Below are positions 14,767 to 24,143 of a stretch of 24,242 bases of DNA, piece by piece. Source of the DNA: Bacteroides sp. CAG:927 (lineage in GTDB: Bacteria; Bacteroidota; Bacteroidia; Bacteroidales; Muribaculaceae); NCBI GenBank assembly GCA_000431155.1, contig HF985633.1, positions 1 to 24,242 on the forward strand, written 5' to 3'. The number at the start of each line of letters is the position of its first letter. Positions within the stretch are counted from its first letter, which is position 1. The notes beneath the pieces were generated by a model. It was not told the DNA's origin. It worked only from the letters and a program-made list of their open reading frames with translations, and searched no databases. Made by a program: the position numbers and the translations under genes.

Positions 14767-14805
14767 ATGCCGATTGTCAATTCTTTGATTTCCTGTCGGC
14801 ATTTT
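14767..14805 (+). terminator. Second hairpin with T-run after ribBA
   Basis: ATGCCGA (14767-14773) pairs with TCGGCAT (14796-14802), whose end runs into TTTT (14802-14805). The 22-nt loop is long. Together with the preceding hairpin it probably separates ribBA from the receptor gene. Confidence 0.4.
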
Positions 14806-14843
14806 CAGTATGCATCGGCTCATATCGTTTATGGACGAGGATT

Positions 14844-14861
14844 TAAAAATCACTATTTTTA
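14844..14861. promoter_or_regulatory. Palindrome upstream of the TonB-receptor promoter
   Basis: TAAAAAT-CACT-ATTTTTA is a perfect 7-bp dyad about 28 bp upstream of the -7 box at 14889. Position and symmetry suit a dimeric regulator, for example one responding to metal or cofactor supply. The low complexity means it could also be chance. Confidence 0.35.
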
Positions 14862-14888
14862 GGTATTTTATATATTGTATCCGCATAC

Positions 14889-14896
14889 TAATTTTG
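14889..14896 (+). promoter_or_regulatory. -7 box of the TonB-receptor gene
   Basis: TAATTTTG matches TAnnTTTG and lies 29 bp before the ATG at 14926. No good -33 TTTG is seen at the expected 19-20 bp upstream, which fits a promoter that needs an activator. Confidence 0.5.
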
Positions 14897-14925
14897 CAGC
14901 TTAATTTTTCACAGATAAGTGCAGT

Positions 14926-17235
14926 ATGAGTTTAAGATCATTTATTTTATTGGTTTCTATAGTGGTTGCTATTAGTGTGTCACAGCTTGTTGAGGCGGCT
15001 GATGTGTCAGATGCGAATATATCAGGTCACGTGCTTGATGCAGAAACGGGTGAGCATATGCCCGGTTGTGTGGTCAAGATTCTAAATACAAATATTGCAG
15101 CTATGACTGATGGTTCGGGGCATTATGTGTTTCGCGATCTTGTTCCCGGCAGCTATACATTGGAAGCTTCGTTCATGGGATATTCACCGCAGCGTAAGCT
15201 GGTGACTGTTGAGTCTAATCAAACCGTGGAGGAGAATTTCAGCATATCTCCCGATGCTTTTATGCTTGACCAAGTGGTGGTTACATCCTCAAAAACTGAG
15301 ACTCGCCGCCGTGAAAGTCCATCATTGGTCAATGTTTTATCAGCAAAAACATTGCTTAATGTGGGTGCATGTTCTTTGGCTGACGGCCTTGATTTCCAGC
15401 CGGGAGTAAGGGTGGAAAACGATTGCCAGAACTGTGGGTTCACACAGGTGCGAATCAACGGTCTTGACGGACACTATTCACAGATCCTTATGAATTCTCG
15501 CCCGGTGTTTTCAGCACTCACAGGCGTGTATGGTCTTGAGCAGATACCCGCCAATATGATAGAACGTGTGGAGGTGATGCGCGGTGGCGGCTCGGCTCTG
15601 TTCGGCTCCTCGGCAGTAGGTGGCACTGTCAATATCATCACCAAAGATCCAATAACCAACTCCGCTCAGGTGGCGCATACACTGACATCCATAGGGGTTA
15701 CGGGTGCATTGGACAATAATACTACTCTTAATGCATCGCTTGTCACCGACAACAGTAAGGCCGGCATTTTCATATATGGCCAAAGCCGCAGTCGCGACGG
15801 TTATGATGATAACGGTGACGGCTTCACTGAGGTTGCGCAACTGAAAAGCCAAACTCTGGGTGCCCGCACTTTTTTCCGAACCGGTACTGATTCCAAGCTG
15901 ACTTTGGAGTACCACAATACTCATGAGTACAGGAGAGGTGGTGACCGCCTTGACCAGCCTGCACATATGGCCATGATTGCAGAGCAGGTTGACCATAACA
16001 TACATGCAGGGGAGGCTACATTTGACCTTTGGATGGAGGAGCGCAAGCAGCATCTGTCGGTATTTGCCGCTACTCAGGCCACAAAGCGTCAGAGCTATTA
16101 TGGCTCTGATATGGATCCCAATGCTTATGGCCATACTTCCGACATTGTGGCTATGGGTGGTGCGCAATGGACGCGCTCCATTGGCAAATTCCTGTTTATG
16201 CCGGCCGAGCTGGTGGCCGGTGTGGAGTATTCCTATAATCGGCTGCATGATGTTACAGTTGGCTATGATCACGATATAGAGCAGGATGTGAATATATACA
16301 GCGGTTATCTGCAAAATGAATGGCGCGATGGCAAGTGGGGATTTCTTGTCGGGGCATGACTTGACAAGCATTCAATGATTCATAACCCTATATTGTCGCC
16401 GCGTGTCAACATACGGTTCAATCCGTCAGCCAACTATAATTTCCGCGCATCATATTCCACCGGTTTCCGCTCGCCACAGGCTTATGATGAGGATTTTCAT
16501 GTGGCGATAGTAGGCGGCGAGCGCGTTGTTACTGTGCTTGCCCCCGGCTTGAAACAGGAAAGCTCGCAGAGTGTAAGCCTCTCGGCCGACCTTTACCACC
16601 GTTTTGGGTCCGTACAAACCAATTTGCTTATTGAAGGTTTCTTCACCGATTTGCGTGATGTGTTTGCTTTGCGACAGCTTGACGGCCTTGATGCGCAGGG
16701 CAATGCTGTGCTTGAGCGTTATAACGGTTCCGGTGCAACAGTAATGGGCATAAACTTGGAGGCAAAAGCATTTTTCTCATCTCACTTTGATGTGCAGGGT
16801 GGCATTACATTACAGCGCAGCCGATATAAGCGTCCCGAAGAGTGGAGCAGTAATCCCGAGGTTCCGGCTGAGAAAAAGATGTTCCGCACACCTGATGTTT
16901 ACGGTTATTTAACCGCAAATTGGGAAATCACACATGCTCTTCGTGCCACGTTTACGGCCACTGGTACAGGCCCTATGCTTGTGCAGCACATGGAGGGGTC
17001 AGGCACCGATGTTGATGTGGCGGTGCGCACGCGTTCGTTTTTTGACGCGTCACTGAAAGCCACTTACACCCTGCGGCTGTTTAATAGGGTAAATCTTGAT
17101 ATTTCGGCAGGCATTAGCAATATATTCAATGCTTATCAACGCGATTTTGACAAGGGATCAACACGTGATTCAGGCTACATCTATGGCCCTGCATTACCAC
17201 GCTGCATCACCGTAGGCTTTGCCCTCTCAATCTAA
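14926..17235 (+). pseudogene. TonB-dependent outer-membrane receptor interrupted by an in-frame TGA
   Basis: Such receptors import iron complexes, cobalamin or other scarce nutrients with energy from TonB. Domains in order: signal peptide (1-24, ending VEA), carboxypeptidase-like regulatory domain (about 30-105, ISGHVLDAETG), plug (about 110-235, with NDCQNCGFTQVRINGLDG and VEVMRGGGSALFGSSAVGG), then the barrel. At codon 478 (16357-16359) the frame reads GFLVGA-TGA-LDKHSM. Homologues have VGARLDKH there, so a CGA Arg codon has become TGA by a single C-to-T change. The frame then stays open to 17235, giving 769 codons in all, with a normal end (YIYGPALPRCITVGFALSI). The N-terminal product alone would lack most of the barrel. 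The Cys-x2-Cys in the plug is shared by a Bacteroidetes subgroup; the substrate is unknown. Confidence 0.85.
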
Positions 17236-17263
17236 TAGGGTAAGTGTGTTGTCTGTTGTCAGA

Positions 17264-18421
17264 TTACATAATCACCTTTTCGTTTTTTGAACCGGTGATG
17301 CGGATATAGGACTGCCCTTTGACAGGGTGGCTCACTCTGATTCCCTGCAAGTTGTAGTAAATTGGTTCGGCGAGGTTGTAGTCTGCCCCACTGATGCCAC
17401 TAATGGATGTGTAGTCGCCGTTCTCAAACCCGAGTATGGTCTTGAACTTGCCCCAGATGGGATGGTTGCGGTAGGCCTGCTCGCTCCCCGCTGGCACTTT
17501 CAGTATGCATTGGTCCATATTATCGCAGATGTTGAACTCTGTTGCCTCGTTTAAGGGATATGTGTTGATGAGTTCAAGGTTGGTTATTCCGGGCGGAGTT
17601 TCACCCAAGCATACTATCTCTTTCAGCGCAGAACAGTTTCTAAAGAAAAATCCATAAATACACACTGTTAATGACAGATTGGAGAAAGAATTAGCACCTC
17701 CGTATTCAATTTCTTCAACATCCGGAAATACTATTCTCTCAACGGATTTGTTGTGCTCCATTAAGCAGTCGCTCAGGGTCAATGGAGACCTATAAGGAAT
17801 TTTGAACTCTTTTTGCGACAAGCAGGAAAGTGAATTCCATGTAAGAGCCAAAGGCACACCCGACACGCCATCATCCAAAACTAATTCTTTTAAGGACTGG
17901 GAAAACGCATTACAACCTAACAATTCCAACGAAGCTCCGATGCGTAAATTTTCAAGACCCTCGCACAAGAATGCCCATGGTCCGATTATTTTCACATTTT
18001 GAAGATAAAGCTCTTTGGGCAAAGTGACACCATAAAAGGCTTCTTGCAATAATCGCTCTACGCTTTGCGGCACTACCTCAATGACAGCATTCGGCGCACC
18101 GCCTACTATTTCCACTAAGCCTTCCGGGAAACAAATCTTTTGGCCCTCATTAGCATAGAAATAACCGTAAAAACGTGTGATGGGGTATTCCTTGCCGTTG
18201 TATTCTACTGACTTGCGTATAATAATGTCCTCATTGTTGAGGTTCCCGGGATCTTCAACCGGACTTGATGCGCAGCCATAGCCTTCTTGTTCCAATATGG
18301 TGTAACAAATGCGGTCAATTGTGACTGTTGGAGGCTGAGCATGCAGGCTTAGGGCAAGCGCAGCTAATGAAAAAATAGAAATTAGCCTCATAGTTGTTAT
18401 TTGGAGATATATATTTTTCAT
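17264..18421 (-). CDS. BspA-like leucine-rich-repeat surface protein (LRR_5 type)
   Basis: From the ATG at 18421 the 385-residue protein has a signal peptide with hydrophobic core ISIFSLAALALSLHAQ. A repeat region of LRR_5/BspA type follows: degenerate units of about 22 residues, such as VKIIGPWAFLCEGLENLRIG and LELLGCNAFSQSLKELVLD. The end reads EPIYYNLQGIRV...YIRITGSKNEKVIM, a C-terminal motif common in secreted Bacteroidales proteins and probably a sorting or anchoring module. BspA-like proteins bind host matrix or other surfaces, but no ligand can be named here. Start choice: the ATG at 18463 would lie only about 10 nt from the likely transcript start, while 18421 or 18391 gives a normal leader and signal peptide. 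By eye the middle of the gene is richer in A and T than its neighbours. It converges on the receptor gene with 28 bp between them. Confidence 0.8.
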   Translation of the reverse strand: MKNIYLQITTMRLISIFSLAALALSLHAQPPTVTIDRICYTILEQEGYGCASSPVEDPGNLNNEDIIIRKSVEYNGKEYPITRFYGYFYANEGQKICFPEGLVEIVGGAPNAVIEVVPQSVERLLQEAFYGVTLPKELYLQNVKIIGPWAFLCEGLENLRIGASLELLGCNAFSQSLKELVLDDGVSGVPLALTWNSLSCLSQKEFKIPYRSPLTLSDCLMEHNKSVERIVFPDVEEIEYGGANSFSNLSLTVCIYGFFFRNCSALKEIVCLGETPPGITNLELINTYPLNEATEFNICDNMDQCILKVPAGSEQAYRNHPIWGKFKTILGFENGDYTSISGISGADYNLAEPIYYNLQGIRVSHPVKGQSYIRITGSKNEKVIM

Positions 18422-18476
18422 GGTAGATATATTTTGAAGGTTATGTGATGGACCCTGTGTCATGTATTGTGATTTG

Positions 18477-18509
18477 CAAATATAATTAAATTGATTGTAA
18501 ATAATACAA
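18477..18509 (-). promoter_or_regulatory. Promoter of the LRR-protein gene
   Basis: On the minus strand, TATATTTG (18484-18477) fits the -7 consensus. A TTG-like -33 element (18509-18507) lies 22 nt upstream of it, slightly long spacing. It argues for translation from 18421 or 18391. Confidence 0.55.
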
Positions 18510-18608
18510 TAACAGGTAAATGTGATGCTTGTTTAGTTTTTTTTAACATTTGCCTTCCCGTTTTTGCTGTTCCAAAAGACTTGATTGCGATAACCAATAC
18601 ATGACATA

Positions 18609-18636
18609 AGAAAAGCGAACCGTTTCCGGTCCGCTT
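18609..18636 (-). terminator. Terminator downstream of trxA
   Basis: AAGCGAACCG (18613-18622) and CGGTCCGCTT (18627-18636) pair with one mismatch around a TTTC loop. On the minus strand the stem runs into CTTTTCTT. It begins about 30 nt after the trxA stop codon. Confidence 0.65.
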
Positions 18637-18667
18637 AAATGTTTTAGGGATTAAGTGTTGTCAGAAG

Positions 18668-18994
18668 TTAGAGGTTTATGAGTTTCTCTATGTGTTCGCG
18701 CAGCTTTTCGCGTGTTTGTGAACCTGCGAGACGAAGCTCACGCACTTGCTCACCATTCTTGAAAAACAGTATGGTGGGTATGCTCATAATGCGGCATTCT
18801 GTGCTTAGTTCGCTCTGCTCGTCAATATTGTATTTGCCTATCACAGCTTTGTCGGCGAACTCTTCGGCCATTTCGTCAATCAGGGGCGACATTCTCATGC
18901 ACGGACCGCACCATGTGGCCCAAAAATCAATCACTACGGGGTGTCCCGATTCAATAGCTTCCTTATAGTTGGAGTCTGTAAATTCGTATGCCAT
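18668..18994 (-). CDS. trxA: Thioredoxin
   Basis: Thioredoxin keeps cytoplasmic proteins reduced and passes electrons to enzymes such as ribonucleotide reductase. The 108-residue product is full length, without signal peptide, and has the active site FWATWCGPC with Cys29 and Cys32. The conserved cis-proline follows in SIPTILFFKNG, and the C-terminal helix region is normal. It lies 96 bp after dnaE on the same strand but has its own -7 box in that gap and its own terminator, so it can be expressed independently. No unusual feature is seen. Confidence 0.96.
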   Translation of the reverse strand: MAYEFTDSNYKEAIESGHPVVIDFWATWCGPCMRMSPLIDEMAEEFADKAVIGKYNIDEQSELSTECRIMSIPTILFFKNGEQVRELRLAGSQTREKLREHIEKLINL

Positions 18995-19057
18995 AGCTTT
19001 ATATGGTTTTGTTGATTAATATCTGTGTTGAAAATTATATATATGGTTATATGTTTG

Positions 19058-19065
19058 CAAAATTA
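19058..19065 (-). promoter_or_regulatory. -7 box of trxA
   Basis: TAATTTTG on the minus strand lies 63 bp before the trxA ATG and inside the dnaE-trxA gap. The -33 match is weak. Confidence 0.5.
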
Positions 19066-19090
19066 GCAATTTTACTGCCAATACGTGCAT

Positions 19091-22000
19091 TTATTCTGTT
19101 TTTTTGAGCAGAGAAAATTCAATATCCATATCATCAAGTTTTTCCATCAGCTCCTTATTGATGGGTATGCGCAACGGGGAGTCGAAAAGAAGTGTGCGGC
19201 CAAGCTCGCGGTCACGTATCCGGAACGACAGCGAGCCTAAATTCTCCTTGCTTGATTTCATATGCTCATGGAGCATTCCGTGTACTGCGTCCGATATATC
19301 TTCTGCATCTATATTTATCACTATGCCGCGTATGAGTGTCCCTTTTAAGGTTTGGAGCAGGCGTATGTTTCCGATCTTGAACTTGAGTTCGCTGCTCTTG
19401 AATCTGCGTCCGTACTGACCGGTTATCAATATGGGCGTGCCCACTACTCCAAAGTTGTGGAAGTTGATATAATCCTCTCCAAACAGCATGAACTCTGCCG
19501 AGCCGGTGTAATCCTGCACTTTGAGAATACCGAACTGGCCGCCCTGACGCGATGGACGCGAGGTGAATTCTGTCACCATTCCCCCCAACATATACTCTTT
19601 GCCGTCGGCCGGTGCATCCTCTGCAAACTGCTTGAGTGGAGTAGCTCCGAAACGCAGTTCCATATAAAACGGGTCCAGTGGGTTGGCTGAATGATATGTG
19701 CCCACCAGTTCACGCTCTTTCTCAAGTCGCACGGTGTCAACCCATCGCAGGGCCGGAATCACCGGCGGACGCCCCGCTTTGGTCATGTTTGCCTCGTCAT
19801 CGCCAAACAGCGACATGCTTTGGTTTTGTTTGTCGAGCTGATACAGTTGCCCGTAACGTAACACGGCTTCTGAAAAAGTTTCGCCCTTGTTGTTCTTCTC
19901 AAAAAAGTCTTCGCGCTGCAAGCTGTCACTGAAGCAGTCAAAACCTCCGGCATAGGCCAATGCATCCATCACCCTGCGGTTGAGCGATGAGTAGGGCACC
20001 CTTTCCACAAAGTCATAGATTGACTCAAACGGTCCACCTTTTTTTCTGGCATTTATAATGTCGTTGACCACGTTTTCTCCCACGCCCTTGATGGCTGCTA
20101 GTCCGAATCGTATATCACCCTTGGAGTTTACACCGAAGTTGGCAAACGATTCGTTTACATCCGGGCCTTTAACCCTTATATGCATCTTTTTGCACTCGTC
20201 AATAAATCCGCTCATTTTTTCCACATCATTGCGGTTGCGGCTCAATACGGCCGCCATGTATTCTGCCGGATAGTTGGCTTTAAGGTATGCAGTCTGGAAT
20301 GCTACCCAGCTATAGCATGTGGCGTGACTCTTGTTGAATGCGTATGAGGCAAATTTTTCCCAGTCGGCCCATATTTTTTCAAGTATTTTGGGGTCATGAC
20401 CGTTGGCTTGACCGCCTTGCAGAAACAAGGCCTTCAGCTCATTCATTTTTTCGATCATCTTCTTACCCATGGCCTTGCGCAGCGTGTCACTTTGTCCGCG
20501 TGTGAAGTTGGCGAGCAGTCGCGACAATAACATCACCTGTTCCTGATATACGGTCACTCCGTAAGTGTCCTTGAGATATTTCTCCATCACAGGTATGTCA
20601 TACACAATGGGTGCGCGTCCGTGCTTACGGGCAATGAAGTCAGGTATATAATCCATAGGCCCCGGGCGGTACAGGGCGTTCATCGCTATAAGATCCTCAA
20701 ATGTGCTTGGTTGGAGTTCGCGCAGATATTTTTGCATGCCTGCCGACTCAAATTGGAAAGTACCTACCGTTTGGCCGGCACTGTACAGCGCATATGTTTT
20801 GGGGTCGTCGATAGGTATTTTCTCGATGTCAATATCTATTCCTCGGGTCTGTTTTATGTTGGCTATGGCTTCTTTTATTATGGACAGGGTTTTAAGTCCG
20901 AGAAAGTCCATTTTTATCAGACCTGTCTCCTCAATCACGCGCCCCTCATATTGAGTCACGATGATTTTTTCTTTGGAGTCAGATGCCTTGTCTATGGCTG
21001 TGGATACCGGTACCCAGTCTGTGATATTGTCTCGGCATATGATTACGCCGCAAGCATGCACGCCGGTGTTTCGTACCGTGCCTTCCAGAGCTTTGGCATA
21101 CTGCAAAGTCTCGCGCACAAGCGGATTGTTGCTTTGCAGCTCCGGGGCAAACTCGGGCACATAATTGTAAATGTTTTCAAGATTCGGCTTCAGCTCCTTG
21201 CCGTCCACTGTGGGCATACGCTTAGGTATCAGTTTGGTAAGGCGGTCGCTCTCGTTGAGCGGCAGTTGCTCGATACGAGCCACATCCTTGATGGCCGATT
21301 TTGCGGCCATAGTGCCGTAAGTAATGATGTGTGCCACATTTGCCTCTCCGTATTTGTTGGTCACGTAGCGCAGCACATCGGCGCGTCCGTCATCGTCAAA
21401 GTCAATATCGATATCGGGCAGCGATATTCGGTCCGGATTCAGAAAGCGCTCAAAAAGCAAATCATACTTCACGGGGTCTATCTGTGTTATCCCAAGGCAA
21501 TATGCCACGCAGCTTCCCGCTGCAGATCCGCGCCCCGGACCCACACTTACCCCGAGTTGTTGCCTTGCAGCATTGATGAAGTCTTGCACTATCAGGAAGT
21601 AGCCCGGAAATCCCATGGTTTTCATAATATGCAGCTCAAACTTCATGCGCTCCTTCATCTCATCGCTCAAAGGGTCGCCATACCGCTTTTTGGCTCCTTC
21701 GTAAGCGAGTTTTGCCAGATAATCGGCTTCAAATTTTATGCGGTAAAGCTTGTCATATCCTCCCAGCTTCTTGATTTTTGCTTCTGCCTCTTCCTGACTC
21801 AGCACCACATTGCCGTTTTCATCGCGTGTGAACTCATCAAAAAGCTCCTTCTCCGTGATGCGCGAGCGGTACTCTTCTTCGGTGCCAAACTCCTTGGGAA
21901 TAGCGAAGAACGGCATGATTGGTCCGTGGTCAATAGAGTAGTACTCCACTTTGTTCAGTATTTCCAGCGTGTTCTCAAGCGCTTCCGGAATGTCCCGGAA

Positions 22001-22885
22001 TATCTCGTTCATCTCCGCCTGACTTTTCATCCATTCCTGCTTTGTGTAGCGCATGCGGTTGGGGTCAGTAAGGAAATTGTTGGTGCTCACGCATATCAGA
22101 CGGTCATGAGCCTCGGCATCCTCCTCGTTGACAAAATGCACATCGTTGGTGGCTATCACTTTTATGCCGTATTTTTTTGCTATGCGTATCAGCTCGGGAT
22201 TTACACGCTCCTGAATGGGATATGTGGAAGTGTTCCCGCCGGGTTTGTCGGTCTTGTGTCGTTGTAATTCAAGGTAATAATCATCGCCAAAAGTCTCTTT
22301 CCACCACAGCACCGATTTTTCGGCCTCCTCAATATTGCCGTGGGCTATGAGTTTGGGAATCTCACCGCCAAGACATGCCGAAGCTATTATCAGTCCCTCT
22401 TTATGTTCCGCAAGCTCCTTTTTATCCGTTCGCGGGTGAGAGTAAAACCCTTCTGTCCACGCCTTTGATACCAGTTTTATCAGATTCTTGTATCCTGTCT
22501 CGTTTTTGGCAAGCACTATCAGGTGTCTGCCGGTGTCACGTTTGTCGGTGCGGTCATGAAGGTCTGTATTGGCCACATACATTTCGCACCCTATTATCAG
22601 GCGAAATTCCTTGTTCTTGATTTTGTCTATCCACCCTTTGATTTTCTCAGCCTTGGCGGTGTCGCCGCTTTTCTCGGCTTTTTCCAATTTTTTCTTGTAC
22701 CCTTTCAGGCAGCCGCCATTCACATAGTTGTATATCTCCTTGGCTCCAAACATATTGCCGTGGTCGGTGATGGCAAGCCCTGCCATACCGTCGGCAAGTG
22801 CTTTGTCAACCAAGTTGGGTACCGCGCTTTGGCCGTCAAGCAATGAATATTGTGTGTGCACATGTAAATGTACAAATGGTGTCAT
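19091..22885 (-). CDS. dnaE: DNA polymerase III alpha subunit
   Basis: DnaE is the replicative polymerase of the chromosome. Domain order in the 1264 residues is standard. An N-terminal PHP domain comes first (about 1-300; HLHVHTQYSLLDG and ITDHGNMFG). The C-family polymerase palm and fingers follow, with catalytic aspartates in PDIDIDFDDDG (about 489-499) and in RPGPMDYIPDF (about 740-750). The segment GPGRGSAAGSCVAYCLGITQ lies before the first. A helix-hairpin-helix region (FGLAAIKGVGENVVNDI) and an OB-fold domain (GGMVTEFTSRPSRQGGQFGI) come near the C-terminus. PHP histidines are largely retained, but residual nuclease activity cannot be judged. It follows the radical SAM gene by 12 bp and probably shares its promoter. 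Confidence 0.97.
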   Translation of the reverse strand: MTPFVHLHVHTQYSLLDGQSAVPNLVDKALADGMAGLAITDHGNMFGAKEIYNYVNGGCLKGYKKKLEKAEKSGDTAKAEKIKGWIDKIKNKEFRLIIGCEMYVANTDLHDRTDKRDTGRHLIVLAKNETGYKNLIKLVSKAWTEGFYSHPRTDKKELAEHKEGLIIASACLGGEIPKLIAHGNIEEAEKSVLWWKETFGDDYYLELQRHKTDKPGGNTSTYPIQERVNPELIRIAKKYGIKVIATNDVHFVNEEDAEAHDRLICVSTNNFLTDPNRMRYTKQEWMKSQAEMNEIFRDIPEALENTLEILNKVEYYSIDHGPIMPFFAIPKEFGTEEEYRSRITEKELFDEFTRDENGNVVLSQEEAEAKIKKLGGYDKLYRIKFEADYLAKLAYEGAKKRYGDPLSDEMKERMKFELHIMKTMGFPGYFLIVQDFINAARQQLGVSVGPGRGSAAGSCVAYCLGITQIDPVKYDLLFERFLNPDRISLPDIDIDFDDDGRADVLRYVTNKYGEANVAHIITYGTMAAKSAIKDVARIEQLPLNESDRLTKLIPKRMPTVDGKELKPNLENIYNYVPEFAPELQSNNPLVRETLQYAKALEGTVRNTGVHACGVIICRDNITDWVPVSTAIDKASDSKEKIIVTQYEGRVIEETGLIKMDFLGLKTLSIIKEAIANIKQTRGIDIDIEKIPIDDPKTYALYSAGQTVGTFQFESAGMQKYLRELQPSTFEDLIAMNALYRPGPMDYIPDFIARKHGRAPIVYDIPVMEKYLKDTYGVTVYQEQVMLLSRLLANFTRGQSDTLRKAMGKKMIEKMNELKALFLQGGQANGHDPKILEKIWADWEKFASYAFNKSHATCYSWVAFQTAYLKANYPAEYMAAVLSRNRNDVEKMSGFIDECKKMHIRVKGPDVNESFANFGVNSKGDIRFGLAAIKGVGENVVNDIINARKKGGPFESIYDFVERVPYSSLNRRVMDALAYAGGFDCFSDSLQREDFFEKNNKGETFSEAVLRYGQLYQLDKQNQSMSLFGDDEANMTKAGRPPVIPALRWVDTVRLEKERELVGTYHSANPLDPFYMELRFGATPLKQFAEDAPADGKEYMLGGMVTEFTSRPSRQGGQFGILKVQDYTGSAEFMLFGEDYINFHNFGVVGTPILITGQYGRRFKSSELKFKIGNIRLLQTLKGTLIRGIVINIDAEDISDAVHGMLHEHMKSSKENLGSLSFRIRDRELGRTLLFDSPLRIPINKELMEKLDDMDIEFSLLKKTE

Positions 22886-22897
22886 AATTCAGTCGGT

Positions 22898-23932
22898 TTA
22901 ATCGATGTGGTAATTGAGTTTTTTTGTGTTTCTCACGCTGTCATTTTCACCCGGCAACTTATGGGTTATGTCATGCCATAGGCTCCTTGCAGTGCGTTGC
23001 CGTTTGTGATAAGATTTGAAGCTGTCTGTACTGTTCTCTCCGATGTCAAGTCCCGGATGGTTGCTTGAATCTGGGGCTACATAATAATATGTCAGCTCTT
23101 CCATTTTTTTGCTCATCCATGGGTTGCTGCGGTCCACTTTTTCCAAATCCTCCGGGGTAGGGGCTATGCATGTTATACATTTATCTTTGCACCGTTGCTT
23201 GATTGGAGCAATTATCTGGGCGTATTCATCTTTGAGCACGCTCAAATCAAAATTGGCGTAATCCGTATCGCCTAATTTCTGCGCAGGTCTTATTTGCAGT
23301 ATGTCAGGTTCCGCTCCGTCAAGTACCTCCCAGATTTTGCACAGCTCTTTGGCATTCATGTCGTTTGCCACATAGTTTATGCGCAATTTGAGCTTCGGAT
23401 ATACCTTTTTAACCTCTTTTATTGCCGTCAGTGCATTTAAGAATCTTTCCCATTTTGCTCCGTTCATTAGATACTCATAGGTATCGGGCGTGAATCCGTG
23501 TACCGACATGGTAACCTCGTTGAGACCCGCATCGGCGCACTTGAGCAACAGGTCGCTTGTGAGAAGTTGGCCATTGGTGGTTATGGATATATAAGGTACG
23601 CGGGCGCACTTCGCTTCCGCAATAAGCTCCGGCAGCTTCTTAAATAATGTCGGTTCGGCTGAGCACCCTATCTGAAGTTTGATGCACCTTGGCAAAAGTA
23701 TTTTTGCGATGCTGCTTATTTGGCGGTCGCTTATTCGTTGGCCGCGCATATTGGCGCTTTGTTTTTTGTCGCTGAAAAAACACATCCGGCATCGCAGATT
23801 GCAGGCAAGTACTGGGTCAAGGAACACACCTATGTAGCGGCGTCCGCATATATGTGCGCCCCATATGGCCGCAAGTTTTAGTCTGTTGCCGCCCATCCGT
23901 GAAAAATATTTCAGCACATTGTATATATCCAT
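22898..23932 (-). CDS. Radical SAM protein of unknown function
   Basis: The 344-residue enzyme has the radical SAM signature ACNLRCRMC, with Cys44, Cys48 and Cys51 binding the [4Fe-4S] cluster that cleaves S-adenosylmethionine. The TIM-barrel core follows, with IGCSAEPTLF as the SAM-binding GE-like region, ITTNGQLL and MSVHGFTP. A second Cys triad, C248-x3-C252-x2-C255, lies after the core and could hold an auxiliary cluster, as in SPASM/twitch-type enzymes. The C-terminal 80 residues are polar. The substrate is not recognisable and no precursor-peptide gene is adjacent. It is 12 bp upstream of dnaE with its own promoter, so dnaE expression may depend on it. MoaA-like and peptide-modifying enzymes look similar at this level. 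Confidence 0.85.
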   Translation of the reverse strand: MDIYNVLKYFSRMGGNRLKLAAIWGAHICGRRYIGVFLDPVLACNLRCRMCFFSDKKQSANMRGQRISDRQISSIAKILLPRCIKLQIGCSAEPTLFKKLPELIAEAKCARVPYISITTNGQLLTSDLLLKCADAGLNEVTMSVHGFTPDTYEYLMNGAKWERFLNALTAIKEVKKVYPKLKLRINYVANDMNAKELCKIWEVLDGAEPDILQIRPAQKLGDTDYANFDLSVLKDEYAQIIAPIKQRCKDKCITCIAPTPEDLEKVDRSNPWMSKKMEELTYYYVAPDSSNHPGLDIGENSTDSFKSYHKRQRTARSLWHDITHKLPGENDSVRNTKKLNYHID

Positions 23933-23949
23933 AGCTTATAATAACATTG

Positions 23950-23980
23950 CAAATATACGCATTATTCCTAATCCTTGCAA
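23950..23980 (-). promoter_or_regulatory. Promoter of the radical SAM-dnaE unit
   Basis: On the minus strand, TTG (23980-23978), a 20-nt spacer and TATATTTG (23957-23950) match the consensus, 18 bp before the ATG at 23932. Confidence 0.65.
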
Positions 23981-24040
23981 TTGATAGCCGTCTCAACCGG
24001 CATGTCTTGTAAATTGACTTTAATGTTAATATAGGTTAAA

Positions 24041-24060
24041 AATATGTTGTATAACATATT
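24041..24060. repeat. AT-rich palindrome AATATGTT-GTAT-AACATATT
   Basis: Perfect 8-bp arms lie between the divergent promoters at 23950 and 24175. It may be an operator or simply an AT-rich upstream element. A second short dyad, CGCATT (24082-24087) with AATGCG (24097-24102), lies closer to the plus-strand promoter. No gene is visible between 23933 and 24143. Confidence 0.35.
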
Positions 24061-24143
24061 CTATAACCATCTAATTTTTATCGCATTAATGTGAAAAATG
24101 CGTCAAATTGCCTTTTCTCCCCGGCGAAAATATTTCAAAAATG

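Noticed and set aside
14762..14925. Cobalamin riboswitch ahead of the TonB receptor
   Set aside because: No B12-box-like sequence is visible and the leader after the -7 box is only about 25 nt.
16357..16359. Selenocysteine at the internal TGA of the receptor
   Set aside because: The homologous residue is Arg in a conserved motif, and no convincing SECIS-like stem immediately after the codon was noticed; a point mutation is simpler.
15511..16371. 286-codon minus-strand frame
   Set aside because: Antisense to the TonB receptor, Cys/His/Ile-rich product typical of shadow frames, with no promoter or start context.
20621..22267. 548-codon open frame on the plus strand
   Set aside because: It lies entirely antisense to the polymerase core of dnaE, has no family character and is explained by the codon pattern of the real gene.
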